64,000 bases of DNA from Lysobacter dokdonensis DS-58 (GCF_000770795.1 NZ_JRKJ01000010.1:32275-96274), one strand, 5' to 3'. Shown: positions 43,483-59,797, counted from the stretch's first letter. Translations and numbers: made by a program. The notes: generated by a model not told the origin, from the sequence alone.

Positions 43483-44216
43483 CGCATCGCATGCCCGCGC
43501 TGCTCGGTCCCGAGCCGGTGTTTCCCCCGGTCGAACTGGCGTTGCGCGAACCCGACGGCCTGCTCGCGGTCGGTGGAGATCTGTCGATCCCACGCCTGCT
43601 CGCAGCGTATCGGCACGGCATCTTTCCCTGGTACTCCGCGGGCCAACCGATCCTGTGGTGGTCGCCCGATCCGCGCATGGTGTTCCTAACCGAAGACGGC
43701 GTGCGCTTGTCGTCGAAGTTCCGGCGCGAGTTGCGGCGATCGGCGTGGTCGGTACGCGCCGACACGCGCTTCGCGGAGGTCATCGAGGCCTGCGCCAAAA
43801 CGCCGCGCCCGGGCCAGCGCGGCACGTGGATCGTTCCGGCGATGCGCAAGGCGTACGGCGCGCTGCATGACGCCGGGCATGCGCACAGCGTCGAAGTGTT
43901 CGACGGTGATCGGCTGGTCGGCGGCCTCTACGGCGTGGCCGTGGGCGCGATGTTCTTCGCCGAAAGCATGTACAGCGGCGAATCGGGCGGATCGAAGGTG
44001 GCGTTGGCCGCCCTCGCCCATCGCCTGCGCGAATGGGGCTGGCCGTTGATCGATGCCCAGGTGGAGAACGACCACCTCGTGCGCATGGGCGCCCGGACGA
44101 TGGCGCGCGAAGCGTTCATGCGCGTCGTGGGGTCGCAGGCGTCCGCAGACGAAGCGCCGGCCTCGTGGACCGAGCGCTTCGGCACGCTGGAAGCCGCCAC
44201 CCTCTCCGCCGCCTGA
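43479..44216 (+). CDS. aat: Leucyl/phenylalanyl-tRNA-protein transferase
   Basis: Adds Leu or Phe to proteins with N-terminal Arg or Lys, marking them for ClpS-ClpAP. 245 residues. The signature GLLAVGGDLSIPRLLAAYRHGIFPW (here residues 27-51) and ILWWSPDPRMV are diagnostic, with FFAESMY and SKVALAAL downstream. The GTG start at 43479 matches the length of Xanthomonas homologues; ATG 43491 is the alternative. Adjacent to infA, clpA and clpS as in E. coli. Confidence 0.95.
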   Translation: MTHRMPALLGPEPVFPPVELALREPDGLLAVGGDLSIPRLLAAYRHGIFPWYSAGQPILWWSPDPRMVFLTEDGVRLSSKFRRELRRSAWSVRADTRFAEVIEACAKTPRPGQRGTWIVPAMRKAYGALHDAGHAHSVEVFDGDRLVGGLYGVAVGAMFFAESMYSGESGGSKVALAALAHRLREWGWPLIDAQVENDHLVRMGARTMAREAFMRVVGSQASADEAPASWTERFGTLEAATLSAA

Positions 44217-44225
44217 ACCCGGCGC

Positions 44226-44255
44226 TTGGCGCTCCTGAGCGGGACGTGCCAGAAT
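44226..44255 (+). promoter_or_regulatory. Possible infA promoter
   Basis: TTGGCG (44226-44231), 18 bases, then CAGAAT (44250-44255). Each matches four of six consensus bases. It lies between the aat stop and the infA start at 44311. Confidence 0.4.
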
Positions 44256-44310
44256 GCCCGACTTTGCGGGCGGCTCCACGCCCCAATCACTGGTTCAAGT
44301 CAGGAAACGC

Positions 44311-44529
44311 ATGGCCAAAGACGACGTCATCGAGTTCGAGGGTACGGTCACCGAAACCCTCCCGAACACCATGTTCCGGGTGAAGCTCGAGAACGGCCAC
44401 GAAATCATCGCCCACATCTCCGGCCGCATGCGGAAGAACTACATCCGCATCCTCACCGGCGACAAGGTCAAGGTCGAAATGACCCCGTACGACCTGACCA
44501 AGGGCCGCATTACGTACCGTATGAAGTAA
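44311..44529 (+). CDS. infA: Translation initiation factor IF-1
   Basis: Binds the A site of the 30S subunit during initiation. 72 residues, an OB-fold. The sequence [20 protein letters not shown] and [20 protein letters not shown] are nearly universal. AGGAAA upstream is the ribosome site. A strong bidirectional terminator follows, shared with convergent clpA. Confidence 0.99.
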   Translation: MAKDDVIEFEGTVTETLPNTMFRVKLENGHEIIAHISGRMRKNYIRILTGDKVKVEMTPYDLTKGRITYRMK

Positions 44530-44549
44530 GCACCTTAAGTGCTTGAATG

Positions 44550-44578
44550 AAAAAGGCGACCCGAGGGTCGCCTTTTTC
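44550..44578. terminator. Bidirectional terminator between infA and clpA
   Basis: AAAAAGGCGACC pairs with GGTCGCCTTTTT around a four-base loop. A and T tracts flank both sides, so it serves infA on the plus strand and clpA on the minus strand. Confidence 0.88.
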
Positions 44579-44587
44579 GTTTGACGG

Positions 44588-46858
<2,271 letters not shown>

Positions 46859-46977
46859 GTTGCGTGGCCTCCGACGGCTGGGCCCTGTTAGGTATCTGCG
46901 ACCCTATATGGGGAACGCGGAATACCTTTTCCAGTGGCCTTGGTCAGGGCTTACCGATCATGGCCGTGCGCTCGTGT

Positions 46978-47298
46978 TTACGCCTTTTCCATCGTACACA
47001 GCAAGGGGTGCTGGTTGACCCTTGCATATTCATTCACTTGCGCCACTTTCGACTCTGCGACGTCGCGTGTGAACACTCCGCAGACGCCGCGGCCCCGGGT
47101 GTGCACGTGCAGCATCACCTGCGTCGCCTTTTCGAGGTTCATCGCGAAAAACCTCATCAAAACGTCCACGACGAAGTCCATCGGCGTGTAGTCGTCGTTG
47201 AGCAACAGGACCGAATAAAGGGGTGGACGCGCCGTCTCCGGCTTGCTGGTTTCCACCATCGCGCCGTGGTCGCGCTCGTGCTCGTGCTTTCGTGCCAT
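46978..47298 (-). CDS. clpS: ClpS adaptor protein
   Basis: Recognises N-end rule residues and delivers substrates to ClpA. 106 residues. The flexible N-terminus is followed by the core [22 protein letters not shown] and the helix [20 protein letters not shown]. It lies directly upstream of clpA. A perfect TATAAT is only seven bases from the ATG, so the mRNA may be leaderless. Confidence 0.97.
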   Translation of the reverse strand: MARKHEHERDHGAMVETSKPETARPPLYSVLLLNDDYTPMDFVVDVLMRFFAMNLEKATQVMLHVHTRGRGVCGVFTRDVAESKVAQVNEYARVNQHPLLCTMEKA

Positions 47299-47305
47299 GG
47301 GCGGG

Positions 47306-47311
47306 ATTATA
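47306..47311 (-). promoter_or_regulatory. -10 element of clpS
   Basis: Perfect TATAAT on the minus strand, with seven bases between it and the clpS ATG (47298). Transcription would start at or next to the A of the ATG. No good -35 is seen. Confidence 0.55.
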
Positions 47312-47406
47312 CGGAGGGGCGCAAGACCATCGCCGTACGTCGGTTGGACGGACGGCGGGACGCGCCGTCACAATGCCGCGACCATCCCGGGGGAAACCAT
47401 TTCCGC

Positions 47407-47898
47407 ATGCGCGCCCATCTTCCGTTGTGCCTCGCCCTCGCCCTGCTTCCCCTCGCCGCCATGGCGGAGGAACCGGCGAAGGCCACCCCCGACCCCGCCC
47501 TGAAGGCGCAGCTCGAACGCCTCGGGATGAAGTACGAGGTCTCGGGCGACGGCGACTACAGCGTGGTGTTCAAGTACACCGACGACGGCGACCGCACGCA
47601 GTTGGTGTTCGTCCGCTCCGCCGTGGAAACCTACGGTTCGCACAAGATCCGCGAAGTGTGGGCGCCGGCGTACAAATCGCCGAACGGGACCATCCCGGAA
47701 ACCGTGGCCAATCGCCTGCTGGAAGCCAGCGACGACCTCAAGCTGGGCGCGTGGTCGAAGTCCGACGGTTATGCGTTGTTCGTGGTGAAGATCCCCGCCG
47801 ACGCCGGCGACGATGCCCTGGACGATGCGTTGCAGCTCGCCGGCGTCACCGCCGACGACATGGAAAACGAACTCACCCCCGGCAAGGACGAATTCTGA
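47407..47898 (+). CDS. Exported hypothetical protein
   Basis: A 163-residue protein with a signal peptide (MRAHLPLCLALALLPLAAMA, cleavage near residue 20). The mature part (LKAQLERLGMKYEVSGDGDY, TQLVFVRSAVETYGSHKIRE, GYALFVVKIPADAGDDAL) looks like a compact alpha/beta domain, perhaps akin to YbjN-type sensory domains, but I do not recognise it with confidence. One base separates its stop from the Nudix GTG start, so they are probably co-transcribed. Confidence 0.75.
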   Translation: MRAHLPLCLALALLPLAAMAEEPAKATPDPALKAQLERLGMKYEVSGDGDYSVVFKYTDDGDRTQLVFVRSAVETYGSHKIREVWAPAYKSPNGTIPETVANRLLEASDDLKLGAWSKSDGYALFVVKIPADAGDDALDDALQLAGVTADDMENELTPGKDEF

Positions 47899-47899
47899 C

Positions 47900-48361
47900 G
47901 TGAGCTACCGCGAAGGCCGGTTCTGGCAACCCGACGTGACCGTCGCGACGATCGTCGTGCGCGACGGGCGGTTGCTGGTGGTCGAGGAGCGGGTGAACGG
48001 AAAGCTGGTGCTCAACCAGCCCGCCGGTCACCTGGAGCCGGACGAAAGCCTGCACGACGCGGCGTTGCGCGAAACGCGCGAGGAAACCGGTTGGGATGTG
48101 CGCCTGACCGCGTTCGTCGGCGCCTACCAATGGAAGGCGGAGACCGGGCGCCACTACCTGCGCTTCGCCTTCGCGGCCGAACCGGAGCGGCACGATCCCG
48201 CGCGCCCGCTCGACACGGGAATCGAACGCGCCACCTGGATGACGCCGACCGAACTGGAAGCCGCGCGCGACCGCCATCGCAGTCCGCTGGTGTGGCGCGT
48301 GGTCGCCGACCACCTCGCAGGGCGCCGCCATCCGTTGTCGATGGTGCAGCAGTTGGCCTGA
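47900..48361 (+). CDS. nudJ: Nudix hydrolase (NudJ-like phosphatase)
   Basis: Hydrolyses nucleoside di- and triphosphates and, in E. coli NudJ, HMP-pyrophosphate. 153 residues. The Nudix box is complete: [14 protein letters not shown] then RETREETGW near residues 43-65. GTG start at 47900. The order nudJ-mnmA-hflD matches E. coli and supports the NudJ assignment over other Nudix groups. Confidence 0.9.
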   Translation: MSYREGRFWQPDVTVATIVVRDGRLLVVEERVNGKLVLNQPAGHLEPDESLHDAALRETREETGWDVRLTAFVGAYQWKAETGRHYLRFAFAAEPERHDPARPLDTGIERATWMTPTELEAARDRHRSPLVWRVVADHLAGRRHPLSMVQQLA

Positions 48362-48375
48362 TCGACGTGGACGCA

Positions 48376-49500
48376 ATGCAATCGGTGCGCACCATCGTCG
48401 GCATGTCCGGCGGCGTCGATTCGTCGGTCGCCGCCCTGTTGTTGCGCGACCAGGGCGAGTCGGTCGCGGGGTTGTTCATGCAGAACTGGGCCGACGACGG
48501 CAGCGGCGATTGCCGCGCCGACGACGACCGCCGCGATGCGGTCGCCGTGTGCGGTCGCCTCGGCATCCCGATCCACTTCCGCGACTTTTCGAACGAATAC
48601 TGGAATGGTGTGTTCCAGCATTTCCTCGACGAGTACGCCGCGGGCCGCACGCCGAACCCCGACGTGCTGTGCAATCGCGAGATCAAGTTCAAGCATTTCA
48701 TCGACGCCGCCCACGCCCTGGGCGCCGAGCGCATCGCCACGGGCCACTACGCGCGCGTCGACCATGACGGCCCGCGCGTGCGCTTGCTGCGCGCCGTGGA
48801 CCGGAACAAGGACCAGAGTTATTTCCTGCACCAGCTCGGGCAGGCGCAACTGGCGGCCACCTTATTTCCGCTCGGCCACCTGCCGAAGGACCAGGTGCGC
48901 GCCATCGCACGCGACGCGGCCTTGCCGACGCACGCGAAGAAGGATTCGACCGGCATCTGCTTCATCGGCGAACGCGACTTCCGCGAATTCCTCGCGCGCT
49001 ACCTCCCTGCCCGGCCCGGCGAAATCCGCGATCCACGGGGGAACGTGGTCGGCGAACACCCCGGCGTGTTCTTCTTCACCCTCGGACAACGCGAAGGGCT
49101 GCACATCGGCGGCGTGCGCGGACGCGATCCCGCGCCGTGGTACGTCGTCGACAAACACGTCGACACCAACGTGCTGATCGTCGACCAGGGCAGTGAGAGC
49201 CCGCATCTGTATTCGTCCACGCTGTGGTCGGAGACCGCGCACTGGATCGCCGGCGCGCCGCCCGCGGGACGATTCGATTGCACCGCGCAGACGCGTTATC
49301 GGCAGAAGGATGAGCCGTGCACGGTGACGGTCGCCGACGACGGCACGCTGGCGGTACGCTTCGCCCGTGGCCAGCGCGCGGTCACGCCCGGCCAATCGCT
49401 GGTGCTGTACGACGGTGATGCGTGCCTCGGCGGCGCGGTCATCGCCCGCACGGATGCGCGGACCGAAGCGATGCTTTCGAAGGAGTTGCACGACGCATGA
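48376..49500 (+). CDS. mnmA: tRNA-specific 2-thiouridylase
   Basis: Thiolates U34 of tRNA-Lys, tRNA-Glu and tRNA-Gln. 374 residues. The PP-loop [15 protein letters not shown] lies near the N-terminus. The catalytic cysteines are in [12 protein letters not shown] and [14 protein letters not shown] at 48367 would add three residues. It acts on the tRNA-Glu(TTC) encoded elsewhere in this window. The stop overlaps the hflD ATG (ATGA). Confidence 0.97.
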   Translation: MQSVRTIVGMSGGVDSSVAALLLRDQGESVAGLFMQNWADDGSGDCRADDDRRDAVAVCGRLGIPIHFRDFSNEYWNGVFQHFLDEYAAGRTPNPDVLCNREIKFKHFIDAAHALGAERIATGHYARVDHDGPRVRLLRAVDRNKDQSYFLHQLGQAQLAATLFPLGHLPKDQVRAIARDAALPTHAKKDSTGICFIGERDFREFLARYLPARPGEIRDPRGNVVGEHPGVFFFTLGQREGLHIGGVRGRDPAPWYVVDKHVDTNVLIVDQGSESPHLYSSTLWSETAHWIAGAPPAGRFDCTAQTRYRQKDEPCTVTVADDGTLAVRFARGQRAVTPGQSLVLYDGDACLGGAVIARTDARTEAMLSKELHDA

Positions 49501-50135
49501 GCGCGAACCCCACACCGTCCAACACGATCGAAGAGCGCGTGCTCGCGCTCGCGGGCCTCGCGCAGGCCTTGCGCCAGGTGCGGCAGATCGCGGAGACCGG
49601 CCAGGCCGACACGGCCGTGTTGCAGACGGCGACCGACAGCGTGTTCCGCCTGGATGCCGACACGCCGGTCGAGGTGTACGGCGACGAGCGTTCTCTCGCG
49701 CCGGGCATGCAGTTGCTGCTCGACTATTTCACCAGCGCCACCGATGGGCGCGACGAACTCCTGCCCCGCCTGGCCTTCTCGGTGCTCCAACTCGAACGCC
49801 GCTTCGTGCGCGAAGGCGCCACGGCGCAGAAGGTGCAGGAAGGCATCGTGGCCATCGCACCCGACGCCACGCGCCTGGGCAGCACGCATCCCGACGTCCT
49901 CGGCGCGCTCGGCACGCTCTACGCCGACACCGTGAGCCACCTGCGCCCGCGCGTGATGGTGCAAGGCAATCCGCATTACCTCGGGCAGGCGGCCATCGTC
50001 TCGGAGATCCGGGCGGTGCTGCTCGCAGCGCTGCGCTCGGCCGTGTTGTGGCGCCAGTTGGGCGGCAGCTTCTGGGATTTCGTGATCCGCCGGCGCGCGA
50101 TGGTGGCCGCCGTGCAGTCGCACCTGCGGCTCTGA
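49497..50135 (+). CDS. hflD: High frequency lysogenization protein HflD homologue
   Basis: Peripheral membrane helical protein; E. coli HflD binds the lambda CII activator, but its normal cellular role is unclear. 212 residues. [22 protein letters not shown] and the C-terminal [38 protein letters not shown] helix match the family. It overlaps mnmA by four bases, the conserved arrangement. Confidence 0.93.
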   Translation: MSANPTPSNTIEERVLALAGLAQALRQVRQIAETGQADTAVLQTATDSVFRLDADTPVEVYGDERSLAPGMQLLLDYFTSATDGRDELLPRLAFSVLQLERRFVREGATAQKVQEGIVAIAPDATRLGSTHPDVLGALGTLYADTVSHLRPRVMVQGNPHYLGQAAIVSEIRAVLLAALRSAVLWRQLGGSFWDFVIRRRAMVAAVQSHLRL

Positions 50136-50171
50136 ACGGCGCGAAGCTGGGCGGGGACCCCCTCCTTCCGG

Positions 50172-50177
50172 CATAAT
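50172..50177 (+). promoter_or_regulatory. Possible -10 of acnA
   Basis: CATAAT matches five of six consensus bases and lies 65 bases before the acnA ATG. No clear -35 is present. Confidence 0.35.
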
Positions 50178-50242
50178 TACGGGGCTCGGCGGCGCGGTTT
50201 CCGCGCTCGTCCCCCACCGTTTCGCAGCCCGGAGCCCAATCG

Positions 50243-53014
<2,772 letters not shown>

Positions 53015-53032
53015 GCCCGGCTTCGAAGAACC

Positions 53033-53061
53033 GAAAAAGCGGCCTCCGGGCCGCTTTTTCG
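53033..53061. terminator. Bidirectional terminator between acnA and the lipoprotein gene
   Basis: AAAAAGCGGCC (53034-53044) pairs with GGCCGCTTTTT (53049-53059) over a four-base loop. It ends acnA on the plus strand and the lipoprotein gene on the minus strand. Confidence 0.88.
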
Positions 53062-53487
53062 TTACAGGCGCGGCTCCCACTCCGCGCTCACCAACTCCCA
53101 GTCGTCGCCGTCCTGCCGCCAGGTCGACGTCACGTCGTACACCTGCCCCGACGTCGGCAACAGCGCCGAATCGCCACCGGTCAACGCCGCGGTGCATTTC
53201 ACCGTGGCCCCGCCCGGCTGCAGCTTGATGTCGAGTGGCCCGAGCGTCACGCCCACCTTCCTGTTCTGCAGGAACACCACTGCGGCCAGGCGCTGCGCCG
53301 CCTTGCGGTCCATGCCGCCGGGGCCGATGAAATCCTGCGCGATGCCGTCCGCAACGGCGCCCGCATCGCGTTCTTCGATGGCGGTTTGCACCTCGCCGAT
53401 GGTGCGCCGCAGCGACTCCTCCGGCGCCGTCCGCGCACATCCCGCGAGCACCAGGACCATCGCCGCCACCTGCAGGAACCGCTTCAT
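53062..53487 (-). CDS. Small lipoprotein of unknown function
   Basis: A 141-residue protein with a type II signal peptide and lipobox LVLAGC, giving a lipidated cysteine near residue 17. The mature part starts with a helix (EESLRRTIGEVQTAIEERDA), then a domain with the general pattern of NTF2-like or DUF4440 folds (VYDVTSTWRQDGDDWELVSAEWEP). The assignment is tentative. An AGGGGAG ribosome site precedes it. It faces acnA and is divergent from rpfB. Confidence 0.75.
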   Translation of the reverse strand: MKRFLQVAAMVLVLAGCARTAPEESLRRTIGEVQTAIEERDAGAVADGIAQDFIGPGGMDRKAAQRLAAVVFLQNRKVGVTLGPLDIKLQPGGATVKCTAALTGGDSALLPTSGQVYDVTSTWRQDGDDWELVSAEWEPRL

Positions 53488-53599
53488 TCGCATCTCTCCC
53501 CTGAACATTCCGCAAGCCTAGTCCAGCGCCTTGCCAGCCTGTAGTGCCTATGCTCCAATCGGGAGCGATCCGTACGGCTCCGCATCGGCGCCGCACTCA

Positions 53600-53605
53600 T
53601 ATATT
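53600..53605 (+). promoter_or_regulatory. -10 element of rpfB
   Basis: TATATT matches five of six consensus bases and lies 25 bases before the ATG. The -35 region is not recognisable. CAAGCGATT begins directly after it. Confidence 0.45.
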
Positions 53606-53614
53606 CAAGCGATT
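53606..53614. promoter_or_regulatory. Candidate TetR/PsrA-type site at the rpfB promoter
   Basis: CAAGCGATT differs at one position from CAAGCGTTT, which occurs on the minus strand at the TetR gene and upstream of rpfF. It covers the predicted transcription start of rpfB. Confidence 0.35.
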
Positions 53615-53630
53615 ACATCGGGGAGATCGC

Positions 53631-55310
<1,680 letters not shown>

Positions 55311-55364
55311 CTCGCATTCGGGGGATCGGTCTCATTTCGCTACCGTCCGTCGCCCCGTGACTGG

Positions 55365-55373
55365 AAACGCTTG
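55365..55373. promoter_or_regulatory. Candidate TetR/PsrA-type site upstream of rpfF
   Basis: AAACGCTTG is identical to the core of the palindrome at the TetR gene. It lies 111 bases before the rpfF start within GGAAACGCTTGCATTTTC, which also has weak dyad symmetry. Confidence 0.35.
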
Positions 55374-55379
55374 CATTTT

Positions 55380-55406
55380 CACCCGGCGATGACGTTTCGC
55401 CGGGTG
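55380..55406 (+). other. Perfect 10-bp hairpin in the rpfF leader
   Basis: CACCCGGCGA (55380-55389) and TCGCCGGGTG (55397-55406) pair across seven bases. No T tract follows, so this is not a simple terminator. It may be a leader structure affecting rpfF expression or an end for the rpfB mRNA. Confidence 0.5.
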
Positions 55407-55483
55407 TAGCATCCCCGTTGTGGGCCATTGCCCGCCCGCTGCCCACCCCTGTTCGCGGACGGGATCCCAAGGGGAAGTACAAC

Positions 55484-56356
55484 ATGAGCAACATCGAGAA
55501 GCTGCAGCGCAGCCTCCGCTATCCCACCATGCGCGTGGAAGCCGAGCCGTCTGGCGCCGCCCATTGGCTGTACATGCACGCCGACGCCGGCACCGGCATC
55601 CGTCCGTGCTTCCGCACGGAACTGATGGACGAGATGTGGCGTTATCTCAACAGCATCACGCTGCCGAAGGGCCAGCGTCGCGCCGGCGCGTTGCGCCATG
55701 TCGTCATCGCCTCGGACGCCCCCGCGTTCAACCTCGGCGGCGACCTCGAACTGTTCGCCCGCCTCATTCGTGAAAACAATCGCGAGCAGCTCCTGGCCTA
55801 CGCGCGTCGCTGCGTCGACGGTGTGCACCACATCCACGGCGGCCTCGGTGGCGACGTGCGCACCATCGCGCTGGTCCAGGGCGATGCGCTCGGCGGCGGC
55901 ATGGAACTCGCGCTGTCGTGCCACACCATCGTCGCCGAAGAAGGCTGCGGCATGGGCCTGCCGGAAGTGTTGTTCGGCCTGTTCCCGGGCATGGGCGCCT
56001 ACTCGTTCCTCTGCAAGCGCGTCACGCCGCAGCAGGCCGAGAAGATGATCCTCAGCGGCCAGATCTATTCGACCGAAGAGCTGCACCAGCTCGGCGTGGT
56101 CGACATCCTGGTGCCGAAGGGCGAAGGCGAACTCGCGGTGCAGGACCTCATCCGTCAGCAGCAGCGCTCGCCGCACTCGCACCTCGCGCTCAACCAGGTG
56201 CGCCAGATCGCGCAGCCGGTGGGTTACGACGAACTGATGGGCATTACCGAAGTGTGGGTGGATACGGCGCTGGCCCTGGGCGACCGCTCGCTCAAGACCA
56301 TGGACCGCATCGTCCGCGCGCAGGAACGCCGTTCGGGAGCCGAAGCCGCCGCTTGA
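55484..56356 (+). CDS. rpfF: DSF synthase RpfF (crotonase-fold)
   Basis: Makes the diffusible signal factor, cis-11-methyl-2-dodecenoic acid or relatives, from acyl-ACP by dehydration and thioester cleavage. 290 residues. The two catalytic glutamates fall at Glu141 (GGGMELALSCH) and Glu161 (GLPEVLFGLFPGMGAYSF), the same numbering as Xcc RpfF. ITEVWVDTALALGDRSLKTM at the C-terminus is also conserved. Start ATG 55484 follows AGGGGAA. Convergent with rpfC, as in Xanthomonas. Confidence 0.95.
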   Translation: MSNIEKLQRSLRYPTMRVEAEPSGAAHWLYMHADAGTGIRPCFRTELMDEMWRYLNSITLPKGQRRAGALRHVVIASDAPAFNLGGDLELFARLIRENNREQLLAYARRCVDGVHHIHGGLGGDVRTIALVQGDALGGGMELALSCHTIVAEEGCGMGLPEVLFGLFPGMGAYSFLCKRVTPQQAEKMILSGQIYSTEELHQLGVVDILVPKGEGELAVQDLIRQQQRSPHSHLALNQVRQIAQPVGYDELMGITEVWVDTALALGDRSLKTMDRIVRAQERRSGAEAAA

Positions 56357-56413
56357 TCCGCCCTGCCCTGCAAGAAGATCGACCGCTCGACCTGACGTAA
56401 AGATCCGCCAGAT

Positions 56414-58597
56414 CTAGCTGTTTTCGTTGTCGCGCGCGGCAGGATGCCCGCGCGCGTCCAGCGCAGCCCGACCTTGCGCCATGCGTTCGCGCAGCACGGA
56501 AAGCCGCGGACGCCATTCGCGCGTGAGTTGCCACTCGGGGATGCGCATCCATTCGCTGCTGGCTGCGGCCAGCTTCACCAAACCGAGGTTGCTCGACACG
56601 CCCTTGAGCGCGTGCGCATGGTCGCGCACCGCCGGCCAGTCGGCGGCTTCACCGGATTTCTCGAGCGATGCCAGGCACATCTCGGCGTCGCGCAGGCATT
56701 GCGCGATGAACTCGCGCACGAAGGTTTCGCCCATGCCGAGCGAGCCGAGTTCTTCCAGCACGCCCGGGTCGAAATCGTCGTCCGACACGGGCAGTTCGAT
56801 GCGCGGGCTGGTGGCCTGCACGTTCGACGCCGCCTGGCCGCTCGTCGCGACTTCCGCCAGCGTATCGAGCAATCGCGCGGCGACGACGGGCTTGGGCAGG
56901 AACGCCCGCGCGCCGGCTTGCGCGCATTGCTGGATGGCTTCGGGCGTCACGTCCGCCGTCAGCACGATGACCGGCGTGCGCTTGCCGCCACCGGCTTCCA
57001 TCACGCGCAACTCGCGCAACAGATCCAGGCCGCTGACGCCGGGCATGTGCAGGTCGACGATGGCCGCGTCGAAACCGTTGGCCGCCAGCGCATCGAGCAC
57101 CTGCTCACCGTCGTCGACGCTGACCACGCGGTGCCCCGCCTTCTGCAGCAGGCGCTGCAGCACCATGCGGTTGGCGGCGTGGTCGTCGGCGATCAGCAGG
57201 TCGAGCGAACGCACGCGCGCGCGATGGCGCAGGAACGGATCGCCGAACGCGATGACGTTGGCCGCGGTTTCGCCGAAAGAAACCGGCGCCGGCGCAACCG
57301 GCTTGCCTTCCGCCACGGGCGCGGCGACTTTCGCCGGCATCGCCACCATCTGGTCGAACGGCAGCTCCACCCAGAAGCGGCTGCCCCGCTTTTCCGAACT
57401 CTCGAAGCCGATGCTGCCGCCCATCGCTTCGGTCAGGCCCTTGGCGATCGTCGTGCCCAGCCCCGTGCCGCCGTAGCGGCGCGAAAGGCTCGCATCGGCT
57501 TGCTCGAAGGCTTCGAACAACCGCGCACGCGCCGCGGCGGGGATGCCGATGCCCGTGTCGATGACGGTGAAGCGCAGGCGCACCTTGCCGTCGGCTTCCG
57601 CATGCGCGAGCGCGACTTCAAGGCGCACGGAGCCTTCGTCGGTGAACTTGATCGCGTTGCCCGCGAGATTGATCAGCACCTGGCGCACGTGCCCCGCGTC
57701 GCCGACCACGCGATCCGGGACGTCCGGCCCGATGCGCGAGAGGTATTCGATGCGCTTGTTGCGCGCGGTGGGCTGCAGGATCGCGTTGATGTTTTCGAGC
57801 ATCTCGCGCAGCGAGAACTCCACGACGTGCAGCTTGAGCTTGCCCGCCTCGATGGCCGAGATGTCGAGGACGTCTTCGACCAGCGAGAGCAACGTGCGCG
57901 TGGAGGCCTGGATCGTGTTGAGGCACTCGCGTTGCTCGGCGTCCAGGCGCGTGGTGGCCAGCAGTTCCGACATACCCGCCAGGCCGTTGAGCGGCGTGCG
58001 GAACTCGTGGCTCATGTTGGCGAGGAACCGGCTCTTCGCCTCGTTGGCGCGGCGCGCCTCCTCGGTGGCCTTCGTCAACGCGCGCAGCAGGCCCGACAGA
58101 TACAGCGGCACCGCCACGAGGCCCACGAGCAGGCCGATGCCGAGGCTGTTGTTGGAATGCCAGTAGTCGCTGAACAGCAGCGTGCAGCCGAAGCTCGTCA
58201 CCGCGCCGGCGACGGCCATGTACAGGTAGCGGTTGCCGAAGCGCAGGCCGTTGCCGACCGTCACCCACATCAGGATGACGTAGACCCACGCGAGCGGTTC
58301 GCCCATGCGGATCATCGCCAGGCCCATGAGCCCGTAGTCCGACACCATGCCGACGATGCGGCGCAGGTGCGAGACACCCGGCCTTGCGATGATCGACAAC
58401 ACGATGCCCAGGCCCACCGCGAACCCGGTGAACACCATCAGCAGCACGTCGCGATATTCCGCCCACGGCTCGTTGCCCGGGCCGCGCACCAGCAGGTACA
58501 CCAGCACGACCGACAACACCGCGAGGCGGACCAGCGCCTGGCCGTGCTCGCTGTCGGGGCGGTTGGCGAAACGTTGCCGGAGTGCCGCGAGCGCCAC
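56414..58597 (-). CDS. rpfC: DSF sensor hybrid histidine kinase RpfC
   Basis: Membrane receptor for DSF that passes phosphate to RpfG and, in Xcc, binds and restrains RpfF. 727 residues, against 726 in Xcc. Order: periplasm-facing N-terminus and about five membrane helices (20-172), HisKA with His197 ([13 protein letters not shown]), HATPase (DTGIGIP, GGTGLGT), receiver with Asp515 (AIVDLHMPG), and HPt with His662 (AHALKG). [10 protein letters not shown] before the first helix is conserved with Xcc RpfC. GTG start, two bases after the rpfG stop. Confidence 0.96.
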   Translation of the reverse strand: MALAALRQRFANRPDSEHGQALVRLAVLSVVLVYLLVRGPGNEPWAEYRDVLLMVFTGFAVGLGIVLSIIARPGVSHLRRIVGMVSDYGLMGLAMIRMGEPLAWVYVILMWVTVGNGLRFGNRYLYMAVAGAVTSFGCTLLFSDYWHSNNSLGIGLLVGLVAVPLYLSGLLRALTKATEEARRANEAKSRFLANMSHEFRTPLNGLAGMSELLATTRLDAEQRECLNTIQASTRTLLSLVEDVLDISAIEAGKLKLHVVEFSLREMLENINAILQPTARNKRIEYLSRIGPDVPDRVVGDAGHVRQVLINLAGNAIKFTDEGSVRLEVALAHAEADGKVRLRFTVIDTGIGIPAAARARLFEAFEQADASLSRRYGGTGLGTTIAKGLTEAMGGSIGFESSEKRGSRFWVELPFDQMVAMPAKVAAPVAEGKPVAPAPVSFGETAANVIAFGDPFLRHRARVRSLDLLIADDHAANRMVLQRLLQKAGHRVVSVDDGEQVLDALAANGFDAAIVDLHMPGVSGLDLLRELRVMEAGGGKRTPVIVLTADVTPEAIQQCAQAGARAFLPKPVVAARLLDTLAEVATSGQAASNVQATSPRIELPVSDDDFDPGVLEELGSLGMGETFVREFIAQCLRDAEMCLASLEKSGEAADWPAVRDHAHALKGVSSNLGLVKLAAASSEWMRIPEWQLTREWRPRLSVLRERMAQGRAALDARGHPAARDNENS

Positions 58598-58599
58598 GA

Positions 58600-59676
58600 T
58601 CAGGCTTCCAGGGCCGGCCGCGCGCTGACGGTGGAGAAGCGCTGGCAGATGTCGTCGAGGCGATCACGCTGGCGCACCAGCACCTCGACGCACTTCGCAT
58701 CGAACAGACGTCCGCGCTGCGCGTAAAGGAACGCGAGCGCCGCGTCGATCGTCCACGCTTCCTTGTACGGGCGCGGGGAGATCAGGGCGTCGAACACGTC
58801 GGCCACGGCGACGATGCGCGCTTCCAACGGGATCGCCTCGCCCACGAGGCCGTCGGGATAGCCGCTGCCGTCGTAACGCTCGTGGTGGCGCAACGCGACG
58901 ATGGCGCCGGTCTGGATGAAACGGCTCTGGCTGCCGCTGAGCAGCTCGTGCCCGATGCGCGGATGGCGACGCATGATCTGCGTCTCCTGGTCCGTCAAGG
59001 GACCCGGCTTGAGCAGGATGGCGTCGGGAATCGCGATCTTGCCCATGTCGTGCAGGGGCGCCGCCAGTTCGATCAGGCGGGCCTCTTCTTCCGTCAGGCC
59101 GAGGCCCTCGGCGATGAGGCCGGCGACGTGCGCCATGCGCTCGAGGTAAGCGCTGGTGCCGATGTCGCGGTATTCGATGGCGCGCGCCAGGCGCGAGAGC
59201 GTTTCGCGCTCGCGCTCCTCGACCTCGTTCATGCTCGAAAGCAGGCGCTGCTCCAGCGAGAGCGCACGTTGCTTGACCGTCTCGGCCTGCTGGCGCAGGT
59301 GCAGCAGGTTGCGGCAACGCGCGCGGAGTTCGCGCGGGCGCACCGGCTTGACGAGGAAATCGATGACGCCCGCTTCCAGCGCGGCCTGGCGGATCGGCTC
59401 GTCGCCGACCACGGTGACCAGCACGATGGGCACGTCGCGATGCACGGGCGGACGGCGGAAGCGGCGCGCGAACTCGAGCCCGTCCATGCCGGGCATGCGG
59501 TAGTCGAGCAACAGCAGGTCGGGCCGGTTGCTCTCGCACCAGGCCAGCGCCGCGGTCGGGTCGCCGAAATCATGCACGGCCAGCTCGGGACCGATGTCCT
59601 CGAGGATGTGGCGCAGCATGGTGCGCGCCGATGTCTGGTCGTCGACGATGACCACGTTCACTTCATTGACCCGCAT
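58600..59676 (-). CDS. rpfG: HD-GYP response regulator RpfG
   Basis: c-di-GMP phosphodiesterase activated by RpfC. 358 residues. The receiver domain (5-125) has [13 protein letters not shown] and the phosphoacceptor aspartate in [13 protein letters not shown]. The HD-GYP domain (145-345) has [22 protein letters not shown] and [14 protein letters not shown]. It lowers c-di-GMP when DSF is sensed. It precedes rpfC with only two bases between them; rpfH, found between them in Xcc, is absent. Confidence 0.97.
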   Translation of the reverse strand: MRVNEVNVVIVDDQTSARTMLRHILEDIGPELAVHDFGDPTAALAWCESNRPDLLLLDYRMPGMDGLEFARRFRRPPVHRDVPIVLVTVVGDEPIRQAALEAGVIDFLVKPVRPRELRARCRNLLHLRQQAETVKQRALSLEQRLLSSMNEVEERERETLSRLARAIEYRDIGTSAYLERMAHVAGLIAEGLGLTEEEARLIELAAPLHDMGKIAIPDAILLKPGPLTDQETQIMRRHPRIGHELLSGSQSRFIQTGAIVALRHHERYDGSGYPDGLVGEAIPLEARIVAVADVFDALISPRPYKEAWTIDAALAFLYAQRGRLFDAKCVEVLVRQRDRLDDICQRFSTVSARPALEA

Positions 59677-59702
59677 GCGTTGGCGCCCCCCGGAATCCTC
59701 CC

Positions 59703-59742
59703 CCCGGCGTTGGCCGGGAGCATACCCCGCCGAGCGGCGGGG
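59703..59742. other. Tandem GC-rich hairpins upstream of rpfG
   Basis: CCCGGC/GCCGGG (59703-59718) and CCCCGCCG/CGGCGGGG (59725-59742) lie in the gap between the PilZ gene and rpfG. Neither has a T tract on the minus strand. They may structure the rpfG leader or mark the end of the upstream transcript. Confidence 0.4.
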
Positions 59743-59797
59743 GAAACGGAACGGCAGTGGAATCCGCGACGGCGTCCGCAGCGCGGTGTTCGAAAAA

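Noticed and set aside
55362..55376. Sigma-54 promoter upstream of rpfF (TGGAAACGCTTGCAT)
   Set aside because: The GG and GC elements are separated by eight bases, not the ten required, so the fit is only superficial.
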